This document shows, one piece after another, positions 41,832 to 50,415 of a stretch of 64,000 nucleotides of DNA. Numbering within the stretch: the stretch's first letter is position 1; each line of letters opens with the position of its first letter. The notes below the pieces were generated by a model. The model had not been told where the DNA came from. It did not search any database and worked only from the letters and a program-made list of their open reading frames with translations. The translations under genes were made by a program, and so were the position numbers. Location: contig JAHBSG010000002.1 in the NCBI GenBank assembly GCA_019639235.1, positions 62,001-126,000 of the forward strand, given 5' to 3'. Origin of the DNA: Acidobacteriota bacterium (lineage in GTDB: Bacteria; Acidobacteriota; Blastocatellia; Pyrinomonadales; Pyrinomonadaceae).

Positions 41832-43274
41832 CTAAACTCCTTTATTTAAATGGTCTGCGATCGTTGAGGCGGCCTCTCTATCGAGGGTTTCTTGGTTGCC
41901 GGCTTTCATATTCTTAAGCGTCACTATGCCTTCGGCGATCTCGGTTTCGCCGAGGACGCAGACGTACGGGACGTTTATTTGGTCGGCGTATTTCATTTGT
42001 TTGCCGAATTTGTCCGGCTCGGGATAGACGGTGACGCGAAGGCCGGCGGAGCGGAGTTCGGCTGCGAGCTTAAGCGATTCGGCGACGGTCTCTTCGCTCC
42101 AGATGGTGACCATTACGTCCGCAGGCGCCGATTCGGCGATCTCCGGCGGGAACATCCCGCGTTCTTCCATCACGACCAGAATCCGCTCGAGCCCGAGCGA
42201 GAATCCGCAGGCCGGAATCTGCTCCTTGCCAAACATCCCGATCAGTCCGTCGTAACGGCCGCCGCCGCCGAGGCTTCCGGCGAGGTCCGGAACCGTTATC
42301 TCGAAGATCGCTCCGGTGTAATAAGAAAGTCCGCGGGCGAGCGATGGATCGAGTTGGACCGGGCAATCGCCCGCAAACGTTAGAACGTGGCCGATATCCG
42401 TCAGCACCTCGTTGCTTACAATGTTCACCAAATTGCTGACGATCGTTCGGTTGACCTCCTTTCCGTCGTCAACGATCTTCTGCGTCTGCTCAAAAATGTC
42501 GAGCAGCATTGTTGATGCCGCATCGCCGATGCCGCGTTCGGCCAGCTCTATTGCGACGCCTTCGGCACCGATCTTGTCGAGTTTGTCGATGGCAACAAGC
42601 GCATCGCCATGCTTTTCGGCGGGAACGCCGGCGGTGTCGAGAATATCGGCCAGCACCTCGCGGTGGTTCAAACGAATCGTGAAGTCCGCAAACCCAAGCC
42701 GGCGAAGTATCGCTGTAACCGCCATTATCAGCTCTGCCTCGACCGTCATCGACGACGAGCCGATGGCGTCGACGTCGCACTGATAGAATTCGCGAAAGCG
42801 GCCGCGGGCGGGGCGGTCGGCACGCCAGACGGGCTGTATCTGATAGCGTTTGAAGAACTTCGGCAGGTCGTTCCGGTGATGAGCGACGACGCGGGCAAGC
42901 GGAACGGTCAGATCGTAACGCAGGGCCAAATCAGACAAGTCGGTCTGGGAAGTCTTGGAAGTCTCGACAGTCTTGGAAGTCAGGGTGCCCTCGGAACCCG
43001 AAGGTTCTTTGCTTCCCAGACTTCCCAGACCTCCGAGACTGTCTAGACTTTGGTCCAACTTCTCGCCGCGTTTCAAGATCTTGAAGATAAGCTGATTGCC
43101 TTCCTCGCCGTATTTGCCCATGAGGGTCTCGAGGTTCTCGACCGCGGGCGTTTCGAGCGGCTCGAAGCCGTAGCTTTCGTAAACCTCTTTGATGATGCCG
43201 ATAACGTATTCGCGCTTGCGGACATCAGCGGGGAGAAAATCGCGCATGCCGCGCGCCGGATTTGTCTTGCTCAT
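41832..43274 (-). CDS. hisS: Histidyl-tRNA synthetase with in-frame repeat insertion
   Basis: 480 residues from MSKTNPARGMRDFLPADVRK. Class II motifs are visible: RYDLTVPLARVVA, QIQPVWRADRPARGRFREFY QCDVD, the histidine motif ARGLSYYTGAIFEI, and GGGGRYDGLIGMFG with GFSLGLERI. C-terminal anticodon domain: VMVTIWSEETVAESLKLAAE. Residues ~76-111 (SLDSLGGLGSLG to KTVETSKTSQT) are an insertion of low complexity, encoded by a 9-bp-period repeat, between GNQLIFKILKRGEKL and DLALRYDLTV, which are contiguous in ordinary HisRS. The enzyme is likely active since the insertion falls in a loop. Confidence 0.95.
   Translation of the reverse strand: MSKTNPARGMRDFLPADVRKREYVIGIIKEVYESYGFEPLETPAVENLETLMGKYGEEGNQLIFKILKRGEKLDQSLDSLGGLGSLGSKEPSGSEGTLTSKTVETSKTSQTDLSDLALRYDLTVPLARVVAHHRNDLPKFFKRYQIQPVWRADRPARGRFREFYQCDVDAIGSSSMTVEAELIMAVTAILRRLGFADFTIRLNHREVLADILDTAGVPAEKHGDALVAIDKLDKIGAEGVAIELAERGIGDAASTMLLDIFEQTQKIVDDGKEVNRTIVSNLVNIVSNEVLTDIGHVLTFAGDCPVQLDPSLARGLSYYTGAIFEITVPDLAGSLGGGGRYDGLIGMFGKEQIPACGFSLGLERILVVMEERGMFPPEIAESAPADVMVTIWSEETVAESLKLAAELRSAGLRVTVYPEPDKFGKQMKYADQINVPYVCVLGETEIAEGIVTLKNMKAGNQETLDREAASTIADHLNKGV
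42943..43048. repeat. 9-bp-period inverted repeat inside hisS
   Basis: Left arm units: GTCTGGGAA, GTCTTGGAA, GTCTCGACA, GTCTTGGAA, GTCAGGG. Right arm: TTCCCAGAC, TTCCCAGAC, CTCCGAGAC, TGTCTAGAC. Centre carries GGAACC-CGAA-GGTTC. The arms are complementary and the length keeps the reading frame. Confidence 0.9.
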
Positions 43275-43286
43275 ACGGGATAGTTT

Positions 43287-43353
43287 ACCGCAGAGACGCA
43301 AAGACGCAGAGGAAGATCGAGAGAGAAACTCTGCGTCTCCGCGTCTCGGCGGT
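43287..43353. repeat. 8-bp-period hairpin between hisS and the carbonic anhydrase gene
   Basis: 43287-43311 (ACC then GCAGAGAC, GCAAAGAC, GCAGAG) and 43329-43353 are inverted repeats of 25 nt with few mismatches around a 17-nt loop. The right arm abuts the carbonic anhydrase stop codon. Confidence 0.9.
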
Positions 43354-43860
43354 TCATCTGTAGTGCTGCTTTAGTTCGACGTAGTTTTGCCAGAAGCGTG
43401 GAAGGTCGGCGAGTTCGGCCTCGGTCAGCGGGCGTTTGACTCGGGCGGGTGAGCCCATTACGAGCGAGCCGGGCGGAATTTCCGTGCCGGGTGTCAGCAG
43501 AGAGCCGGCCGCGACCAACGAATTTGCCCCAACGCGAACGCCATCGAGCAGGATCGCCCCGATGCCGATCAAGCAGCCCGTTTCGACATAGCAGCCATGG
43601 AGCGTCACGCGGTGGCCGACCGTAACCTCGTGTTCGAGGATGGTCGAGTGCGTCTTTGAACTGACGTGGATGACGGTCGCGTCCTGGATGTTCGTCCGGG
43701 CACCGATGCGGATAAAATTCACATCGCCGCGGACGATGGACCCGAACCAAATGCTCGCATCCTCGCCGATCTCAACATCGCCGATAACGATGGCATCATC
43801 GGCAATGAACGCAGTTTCGTGGATTCTTGGCTCGACGCCGTTAAACGTTTTGATCGACAT
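43354..43860 (-). CDS. Gamma-carbonic anhydrase family protein
   Basis: 168 residues. Left-handed beta-helix hexapeptide repeats: ADDAIVIGDVEIGEDASIWF, GSIVRGDVNFIRIGARTNIQ, DATVIHVSSKTHSTILEHEV, TVGHRVTLHGCYVETGCLIG. The His residues of the metal site (VIHV, TVGHRVTLHG) are present. Such YrdA/PaaY-like proteins may be CO2 hydratases or acyltransferase-like; activity is not certain. Downstream of a DUF433/DUF5615 pair. Confidence 0.92.
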   Translation of the reverse strand: MSIKTFNGVEPRIHETAFIADDAIVIGDVEIGEDASIWFGSIVRGDVNFIRIGARTNIQDATVIHVSSKTHSTILEHEVTVGHRVTLHGCYVETGCLIGIGAILLDGVRVGANSLVAAGSLLTPGTEIPPGSLVMGSPARVKRPLTEAELADLPRFWQNYVELKQHYR

Positions 43861-43872
43861 GACGCATTGGGC

Positions 43873-44232
43873 TTAGTCAAGATTGCGCCCGATCACCATG
43901 GACGCATTTATTTCCACGATCTCGAACGTTAAGAAGAGCTTTTCAATAATGTCGATGTTTGATTCGAACATATGCAAGAGCGAGTCGTTGTTCAAATTTC
44001 CTGCCGAAACAAACAAAAGCTTCTGGGGTGAATGCGTCAGTAGCTTGAGGCTTAGGAAATCGGAGTCCTTTGTGACAACAATTCGACCGTCTGAATCAGC
44101 AATTCCCGCGACCGAGTTGTCCGCTGTTCGGTTTCGCTCAGGCAGATCAAGCGTATGGATCGAATCATGTCCGATGGAGCAAAACCAGTTGCTTAAACGA
44201 CGCGGCAATTGAGCATCAACGATCAGTCTCAT
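43873..44232 (-). CDS. DUF5615-family PIN-like protein (putative toxin), copy 2
   Basis: 119 residues. MRLIVDAQLPRRLSNWFCSI has the family N-terminal Asp, with DNSVAGIADSDGRIVVTKDS DFLSLKLL as the second and third acidic sites. Start shares one base with the stop of the DUF433 gene (TAATG), so translation is coupled. Presumed ribonuclease-like toxin. Confidence 0.87.
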   Translation of the reverse strand: MRLIVDAQLPRRLSNWFCSIGHDSIHTLDLPERNRTADNSVAGIADSDGRIVVTKDSDFLSLKLLTHSPQKLLFVSAGNLNNDSLLHMFESNIDIIEKLFLTFEIVEINASMVIGRNLD

Positions 44233-44474
44233 TATGCTGCTATAGCTTCAGTTATGCTTCCTAATTTCGAAAGCCTTGTTGCGAAATGCAAAGCGGCATA
44301 TATGTCCTCCTTCTCGAGATCCTCATAGTCCGCTAAGATCTCTTCGGTGGTCATACCTGACGACAATAGTTCCAAGATCAGCTCAACCGGATAACGCATG
44401 TTCCGGATGGTCGGCTTGCCGAAACAGATCTCAGGATTCATCGTTATTCGCTTTAGAAGGTCCTCTGATTCCAT
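44232..44474 (-). CDS. DUF433-family antitoxin-like protein, copy 2
   Basis: 80 residues: RITMNPEICFGKPTIRNMRY PVELILELLSSGMTTEEILAD YEDLEKEDIYAALHFATRLS. The classical DUF433 core with GKPxIRxxRYxV is complete. It precedes and is coupled to the DUF5615 gene. Shares only weak similarity with copy 1. Confidence 0.9.
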   Translation of the reverse strand: MESEDLLKRITMNPEICFGKPTIRNMRYPVELILELLSSGMTTEEILADYEDLEKEDIYAALHFATRLSKLGSITEAIAA

Positions 44475-44511
44475 AGCAATAACTTATCACAGATACGTGC
44501 TTGCGGTTTCA

Positions 44512-46257
44512 CTATTTTCCGAGCTTTCGCCGCAACATTGAAACGACCTGCTCGACCTCGCCGATCCGGAGAAGCTTGGCAGCGACGAGGAACGTTACGC
44601 CGCCGAGGCCGATCGGGACAAAGGCCTCGAGGAGCCGCGAGACGAGCGTTTCGGCGACGAAAAGCCCTGCAATGTAACGATAGCTGAAGTAGCAGACGGC
44701 TGACATTGCCGCCGATGCGATGGCGACCTTTGCGAACGCCGCAGCGATGTCGCGGCCATTGAGCCGGCCGATCTTGCGGCGCATCATCATCGTCAGCGCA
44801 ATGAAATTTACGAGCGCCACGGTCGAGGTGGCAAGGGCAACGCCGACGTGGCCAAAGCCGTTCGGCCGTTCGGGCGTCACGCCTATTCCGGAGAGAAAGA
44901 CCATCATTCCGTAGCTGACCGGCGCGTGGATAAGTACCGACGCCAGGCTGATGTACATTGGCGTCTTGGCGTCGTCGAGAGCGTAAAAGGAAGGCGAAAG
45001 CACCTTGATCGCCGCGTAGCCCGCGAGCCCGATCGAATACGCCGCTAGCGCCCATGCGACCATGTCCGTGTCAAAGGCACGGAATGCACCGCCCTGATAG
45101 ATGAGCGCAACTATCGGTTCGCCGAGCACGATAAGGCCGCAGGCGGCCGGAACGGTCAGCAGGAAGACGAGCTTCATCGCGTCCGAGAGCGTCGAGCGGA
45201 ATTTGACGATGTTCTCCTCCGCCGCAAGCCGCGATAGGGCCGGGATCGCCGCCGTGCCGACGGCAACGCCGAAAACGCCGATCGGAAACTGCATCAGGCG
45301 AAAAGAATAGCTCAGCCACGACTGCCCGCCTTCGATGCCGGAGACGACGAAAACATCGACGAGCACCTTGATCTGCACGGCCGAGGTGCCGATGATCGCG
45401 GGCCCCATCAGCCGCATCACGCGTTTCACGCCGGGGTCGGAGAAGTTCAGTATTGGCGAGAATCGAAAACCGACCTTTAGCAGGGACGGCACCTGGATCA
45501 GCAATTGGGCCGCACCGCCGACGAGCGTTCCGATAGCCATTCCGATGATCGCCCATTGGGCCGCGACGCTCGGGACAACGGTCTTGTCGTTCGAGATCTC
45601 CCACGTGCCGCCGCTTAGCCAATAGGCGAAAAAGATGCCGGTCGTGATCGAGAAGATATTGAAGGCGGTCGAGGCCGATGCCGGAATCCCGAAGCGGCCT
45701 TTTGTGTTCAAGACGCCCATCGCCAAAGCCGCAAGTGCAACCAGCAAAATGAACGGAAACATTATCTGCGTCAGCGTTACGGCAAGAGCCGCCTTTTCCG
45801 GCGGAAATCCGCGGGCGAGAAGCGGCACGACCCATGGTGCGATGATGATGCCGATGACCGTTATGCCGCTCATTACAACGGCGAGGACATTGAAGACGAG
45901 CGAGGCGAGCTGCCAAGCTTCGATCTCCGTTTTCCGGATCTGGTAATCGGTAAAGACCTTGACGAAGGCCGCCGAAAGGGCACCCTCGGCAAAAAGGTCG
46001 CGGAGAATATTAGGTATCTTGAATGCGACGACGAACGCGTCGTAAAGATATCCTGCGCCGAAAAATCTGGCGAAGACCGTCTCGCGGACAAGCCCGAGGA
46101 CCCGGGAGAACATCACCGCTATCGAGACGATGCCGGCCGACTTTGCGACGCTTCGCTGTTTGGTCGGCGGTTCGGCGGCGGCCTCTTCGGCGATCGAGGG
46201 ATCGGCGAGTTGCTCCGGTGATTCGCTTTCGACTGGTTCCTGATCGGTCTGGGCCAT
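44512..46257 (-). CDS. murJ: Lipid II flippase MurJ
   Basis: 581 residues from MAQTDQEPVESESPEQLADP; the first ~50 residues are an acidic extension before the first helix (SAGIVSIAVMFSRVLGLVRE). MOP-family signatures: VLGLVRETVFARFFGAGYLYDAF, NILRDLFAEGALSAAFVKVF. About 14 helices follow. It moves the peptidoglycan precursor across the inner membrane. Upstream the PBP4-type gene is separated by a terminator. Confidence 0.95.
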   Translation of the reverse strand: MAQTDQEPVESESPEQLADPSIAEEAAAEPPTKQRSVAKSAGIVSIAVMFSRVLGLVRETVFARFFGAGYLYDAFVVAFKIPNILRDLFAEGALSAAFVKVFTDYQIRKTEIEAWQLASLVFNVLAVVMSGITVIGIIIAPWVVPLLARGFPPEKAALAVTLTQIMFPFILLVALAALAMGVLNTKGRFGIPASASTAFNIFSITTGIFFAYWLSGGTWEISNDKTVVPSVAAQWAIIGMAIGTLVGGAAQLLIQVPSLLKVGFRFSPILNFSDPGVKRVMRLMGPAIIGTSAVQIKVLVDVFVVSGIEGGQSWLSYSFRLMQFPIGVFGVAVGTAAIPALSRLAAEENIVKFRSTLSDAMKLVFLLTVPAACGLIVLGEPIVALIYQGGAFRAFDTDMVAWALAAYSIGLAGYAAIKVLSPSFYALDDAKTPMYISLASVLIHAPVSYGMMVFLSGIGVTPERPNGFGHVGVALATSTVALVNFIALTMMMRRKIGRLNGRDIAAAFAKVAIASAAMSAVCYFSYRYIAGLFVAETLVSRLLEAFVPIGLGGVTFLVAAKLLRIGEVEQVVSMLRRKLGK

Positions 46258-46320
46258 TGGTCGGCTGCTTCCAAAGCAAGAAGTTTGCATCAAGCTCGGG
46301 AAGCATTCAACCCCGAGCAA

Positions 46321-46347
46321 AGAAAAAGGAAGCCGATGTGGCTTCCT
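46321..46347 (-). terminator. Rho-independent terminator after the PBP4-type gene
   Basis: On the minus strand AGGAAGCC-ACATC-GGCTTCCT is followed by TTTTCTTTG, between the peptidase gene and murJ. Confidence 0.8.
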
Positions 46348-46375
46348 CTTGTGTTATCTGATGATCGGTCGCGTC

Positions 46376-47782
46376 TTAGTTACCGGCTACGCGAGGCCGC
46401 GAATCCGGGTAAGCGAAGGCGGTCTTTGTCAGCAGAGCATCGACCGACTTGCCGTTGTATCCGATCGGAGCGGCTCCGCCGAACTGGCCTTGGATCAAGG
46501 ACACGTAATAATTCTGGAACGAACGGAATCGCGGAACGCTGCCGCGTTGGTTAAAGATAACGAAGAGCAAACGGCCGTTGCGGGTGCCGATCTCGCCGGC
46601 AAGTGCGCTGACGCCGCCATCGGTCCGTCCGAGCGTACCGGTTTTGCCGACGACGCTGCCGCGTGAAAAATCGGTAGCAAAGCGGCCCTCGAGCGTTCCG
46701 CTGTCCATACCCGCGACCGGCATTACATCCTCAAGCGACATGTCCCATTCGCCAAGCTTTGCCCGGAGCGTCCGGAGCAGCCGCATCATCGCCGTGGCGG
46801 TAACGCGGTTGATGCCGAGCCCGCTCGCGGTCTGGATATAAAATTCCTGCGGGCTCGAGCCCGTGTCTTCCTGAACCGTTCTTGCAATGCCGAACGGGCC
46901 GCCGGCCATGTCACCCAGCTTTTCTGAGAGGAAATTGTTCGAATAGCTCATCATCACCTTCACGACATCCTTAAGCGGTGCCGATTGGTGCGAGAAGAGC
47001 AGATTTGCATCGGCCGGCCGCGGCTGAACGTAAGCACTGCCGGTGAACGAGACGCTCGGCATCTCATTGAGCTGCTGATACTTGCCCGAGTTGATACGGA
47101 AGTTGCCCCAAGCCCGTGACGCTGCCGCCGGACGCTTTGCGGCGTCCATCGTGTTCAAAAGCGTCTGGCCCGAGCGGGCGGTGATGTTGCCGTAGTTAAA
47201 AACCAGCGAATCGTCAAGGAAGAGGTCGCCCTGGACACTTCGGATGCCGATGCGGTTGAGTTCATTCGCGAGGTTTATCGCGTCCTCGTAAGAAAAGACG
47301 GGGTCGATGCCGGTGATGTAAAGATTGCCGCGGATGGTCGCGGTCGCTTGGTCGTAGCTGCCGTCCGTCCAAACGTTGGTCGAGAACCGGTAGTTCGGGC
47401 CGTATCGCTTCAGCACGGCGTAAGTCGTCGCGATCTTGACGTTCGAGGCCGGATTGAGCGGTGTATCGGTGCCGGAGGCAATGACAACGTCGCCGCGGAG
47501 ATTCTCGACCAAAATGCCGGAAAGGCCCGGGATCGGGGTTTCGGCAAGAATCGGGATCGAGGTCTTTACGCCTGAAATAGGGGCATTGACACCGGCGACA
47601 ACGTCATCCGCACGCGAGGAACTGCCCGTCCGCTTGATAAGCGGTGTAGGAGTTGGAGCAGGCTCACGCTGCACCTGGATGTCCTGCAAGAGCGGCCGCG
47701 AGACCGTCTGGGCAGCCACGCCTTCGCCGAGAGCGAAAAAGGCCGCCGCAAGCAGGATGCTTTTTACTACTGAATTCGTCAT
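46376..47782 (-). CDS. dacB: D-alanyl-D-alanine carboxypeptidase/endopeptidase (PBP4, S13 family)
   Basis: 468 residues with a signal peptide (SILLAAAFFALGEGVAAQ). Active-site motifs: SxxK in LNPASNVKIATTYAV, SxN in MMSYSNNFLSEKLGD, KTG in VVGKTGTLGR. The insert domain between SxxK and SxN includes ATIRGNLYITGIDPVFSYED and SVQGDLFLDDSLV, as in S13. A Pro/Thr-rich linker follows the signal. It trims or cleaves peptidoglycan cross-links in the periplasm. Confidence 0.93.
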   Translation of the reverse strand: MTNSVVKSILLAAAFFALGEGVAAQTVSRPLLQDIQVQREPAPTPTPLIKRTGSSSRADDVVAGVNAPISGVKTSIPILAETPIPGLSGILVENLRGDVVIASGTDTPLNPASNVKIATTYAVLKRYGPNYRFSTNVWTDGSYDQATATIRGNLYITGIDPVFSYEDAINLANELNRIGIRSVQGDLFLDDSLVFNYGNITARSGQTLLNTMDAAKRPAAASRAWGNFRINSGKYQQLNEMPSVSFTGSAYVQPRPADANLLFSHQSAPLKDVVKVMMSYSNNFLSEKLGDMAGGPFGIARTVQEDTGSSPQEFYIQTASGLGINRVTATAMMRLLRTLRAKLGEWDMSLEDVMPVAGMDSGTLEGRFATDFSRGSVVGKTGTLGRTDGGVSALAGEIGTRNGRLLFVIFNQRGSVPRFRSFQNYYVSLIQGQFGGAAPIGYNGKSVDALLTKTAFAYPDSRPRVAGN

Positions 47783-48115
47783 TAAAGCTTATCTAAAGGG
47801 TGTTGTGAGGACTGCCCGGATTCCGTTCTTAACGGGCATTTGTCAGTATAGCAATCCTCGGTCGGGTATTCAACCCCGTTTTCTGCCCCTTGCCGGCAGC
47901 CCTTGCTGCCGTTTTCATTAGATACCCTGTGCACCGAAAGCGATGCACCAAATCACAACCGGCGATGATGATTGCCATCGCAATAGCTAATAACGCCGTT
48001 CCGTGTGGTTTTGTTCCGCTTTCCGAATGTTAAATCTCGCACCCAAAGGCCGCCGGGGGCGAAAAATCGTTGACATGGCTGTAACACGGGCTTAGAATTT
48101 TGTTTTGCCAACATT
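47783..48115. other. Gene-free region with an isolated terminator-like hairpin
   Basis: CGGCAGC-CCTT-GCTGCCG at 47894-47911 followed by TTTT is a plus-strand terminator shape without a recognisable plus-strand gene upstream. The rest holds promoters for the divergent genes at 47782 and 48116 but no motif I can name. Confidence 0.4.
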
Positions 48116-48778
48116 GTGAAAAAACAGGCCGGCCCCGTCACGCTTGACTTGATAAAGAAGACGCACCGCGCGAGGCGAGCCGAGATTCGTGGGCGTCTTC
48201 GTGAGTTTGAGTTGATCCTTGAAACGGGCTCGGACGAAAAGCTCTGGGAAGAAATGGTGTTTTGCTTCTTCACCGGGGGCTGCTCGGCAAAAATGGGGCT
48301 CCGCTCTATCGAGGCGACGCGGCACCTGCTGATGAGCGGAAGCCAGCCGGAACTCGCCGATGCGTTGGCCGGAAGCCATCGATACCCGAACGCGCGGTCG
48401 AAATATATTACCTTTACCCGCGGCAACCTTTTCGGGAATGGACGCATCTCGCTGAAAAGTAAGCTCGTTTCATTCACTGACCCATTGGAAAGACGCGATT
48501 GGCTGGTCAAGGACCCCGGCATCAAAGGCCTTGGCTACAAGGAGGCCAGCCATTACCTTCGCAACATTGGCTATAAGGGCTACGCGATCCTTGATAAGCA
48601 TGTCTTGAACTGCCTTGCGGAGCTCGGCGTCATCGACGACCCGAAGCCGCCTTCGACACGTGCCCGCTATCTGGAAGCAGAAGCGAGGCTCAAGTCTTTT
48701 GCCCGAGAGCTTCGGATCGACCCCGACGAGATGGATCTCGTGCTTTGGTCGATCAAGACCGGAGAGATACTCAAATAA
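48116..48778 (+). CDS. ogg: 8-oxoguanine DNA glycosylase/AP lyase, Ogg2 type
   Basis: 220 residues from a GTG start. The helix-hairpin-helix and catalytic region reads KGLGYKEASHYLRNIGYKGY AILDKHVLNCLAELGV, with the likely catalytic Lys in GYKEAS and Asp in AILDKH. The N-terminal FCFFTGGCSAKMGLRSIEAT and C-terminal ELRIDPDEMDLVLWSIKTGE ILK fit the Ogg2 family, first described in archaea. It would remove 8-oxoG from DNA and nick the AP site. Alone on its strand between dacB and the TPR protein. Confidence 0.87.
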   Translation: MKKQAGPVTLDLIKKTHRARRAEIRGRLREFELILETGSDEKLWEEMVFCFFTGGCSAKMGLRSIEATRHLLMSGSQPELADALAGSHRYPNARSKYITFTRGNLFGNGRISLKSKLVSFTDPLERRDWLVKDPGIKGLGYKEASHYLRNIGYKGYAILDKHVLNCLAELGVIDDPKPPSTRARYLEAEARLKSFARELRIDPDEMDLVLWSIKTGEILK

Positions 48779-48825
48779 CCTTTATGTGAACAAACCGAAC
48801 ACGATCGGAAAGGAGGTAAGCAATT

Positions 48826-50397
48826 ATGTTATCCAGCTTCTTTTTTCACTCGCCCGTCCCCACGGCCCGATCGAGATACAGGTTTGCTCTTTTGGTATCA
48901 GCCGCATTTTTCATACTTGCTGCGGTTCCCGCATCTGCGCTCGCAAACGAGAACGACCCTAAGAAGATGGTCCGCGAAGGCGACAAGCTGATGCGGCAGG
49001 GCAAGGTCGTTGACGCCGAGAACCTTTACAGGCAAGCGCTCTCCGTCTCGCCTGACTATACGGTCGCGAAGCTCAAGATCGCGTATTCGCTGATCAAGCA
49101 GCGGCGGCTCGTTGAAGCTTACGAACTGAGCCTCGGTGTCGCACAGGCTAACCGAAGGAATGCCCGTGCGTATGCACTCGCCGGAACATCCCTTCTTTCG
49201 CTCGGACAGTTTAACGAGGCTCGGTCGGTCCTTACCGAGGCGATCCGGCTGGATAACAATGAATCGCTGGCCTGGTATTCGATCGGGCTGCTTGATTATT
49301 ACGAGAACCGGATCGAGGAAAGCCTCGCCAATCTGCGGGAAGCCGTTTTCCATGACCCGCGGGATACCGATGCGATGTTCTCGCTGGCGCAGGTCGCGGC
49401 CCGATCCGAGAAATATAAAGAGGCCGCCGATGCATACCGCAGATTTTTGCAGATCTCGCGAAATACGGACGATGAGCGGCGGGAACGCATTCAAGGCCTG
49501 ATCGATTTCCTCGAATATTTAGGTTCGCGGACGGCGATATATACGACCTCCGGCCCGGAACACTCGGCCCTCAATTTTACGCTGATCGGCAACAGGCCTG
49601 TGCTTGAGGTGCGGATAAATGAGGGCGAGGAACCGCTCCGGTTCGTGCTCGATACGGGCTCGGGCATCACGGTAATTTCGGACGAAACGGCCGAGCGGCT
49701 AAAGATAAAGCCGGTGGCCCGCGGCGGAAAGGCGAAAGGCCTTGGCGGCGACGGCCGCTTCGAGATCGTTTATGGTTTTCTCCGCAGCGTTGAGATCGGC
49801 GAGATGCGCGTCCGCAATGTGCCGGTCTATATCCGCAAATTCCACAATCCAACGCTTCGCTTTGACGGCTACATCGGGCTTTCATTGATCTCAAAGTTCC
49901 TTACCACCGTCGATTACGGCAAGCTCGAATTCGCCCTGACGCGAAAGGACTCAGAGCTTGCGAAGGCGATCCCGCTTGAAAATGCGGTGCCGCTTCGGCT
50001 GACCTCAAGCGGCTTCCTGAGCGGCGAGGTGCAGCTCGAGGGCGTTGAGGCTCCGCTTAATTTTATCGTCGATACCGGTGCAAGTGTTTCCGTGATCTCG
50101 GATGAGATCGCTTCGGTCGAAAGCGTCAGCCCAGGACTCCGGGATGAACGGATGCGTGTCATCGGCTCGGCCGGGATCACCGAGGACGTTCCTTCTTATA
50201 TGCTTCCAAAGCTGAGCTTTGCCGACCATACGCGATCGGACGTTATGGCGATAGCGCTGGACCTTGATATCATCAATGAGGCGTCGGGATTTACACAGGC
50301 GGGCATACTCGGCGGAAATTTCCTGAGGAATTTCCGTATGACGTTCGATTTCAAGAACTCGAGGGTCGCCTTCGCACCGGTAAAGGAAGCTCAGTAG
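48826..50397 (+). CDS. Exported TPR protein with two retropepsin-like aspartic protease domains
   Basis: 523 residues after AAAGGAGG. A signal peptide/anchor at RYRFALLVSAAFFILAAVPA is followed by four to five TPR units (residues ~45-230, e.g. ESLAWYSIGLLDYYENRIEE). Then two retropepsin-like domains in tandem: LRFVLDTGSGITVISDE (Asp near residue 276) and LNFIVDTGASVSVISDE (near residue 415), each with hydrophobic-Gly flap partners (YIGLSLISKF; GILGGNFLRNF). Single-chain two-domain arrangement could act as an intramolecular dimer. Likely periplasmic; substrate unknown. Confidence 0.88.
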   Translation: MLSSFFFHSPVPTARSRYRFALLVSAAFFILAAVPASALANENDPKKMVREGDKLMRQGKVVDAENLYRQALSVSPDYTVAKLKIAYSLIKQRRLVEAYELSLGVAQANRRNARAYALAGTSLLSLGQFNEARSVLTEAIRLDNNESLAWYSIGLLDYYENRIEESLANLREAVFHDPRDTDAMFSLAQVAARSEKYKEAADAYRRFLQISRNTDDERRERIQGLIDFLEYLGSRTAIYTTSGPEHSALNFTLIGNRPVLEVRINEGEEPLRFVLDTGSGITVISDETAERLKIKPVARGGKAKGLGGDGRFEIVYGFLRSVEIGEMRVRNVPVYIRKFHNPTLRFDGYIGLSLISKFLTTVDYGKLEFALTRKDSELAKAIPLENAVPLRLTSSGFLSGEVQLEGVEAPLNFIVDTGASVSVISDEIASVESVSPGLRDERMRVIGSAGITEDVPSYMLPKLSFADHTRSDVMAIALDLDIINEASGFTQAGILGGNFLRNFRMTFDFKNSRVAFAPVKEAQ

Positions 50398-50415
50398 CCC
50401 CGAACGCCCAAACCG

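Noticed and set aside
47894..47915. Terminator of a small RNA gene
   Set aside because: The hairpin with TTTT has terminator shape, but there is no recognisable promoter or gene upstream; kept only as a note.
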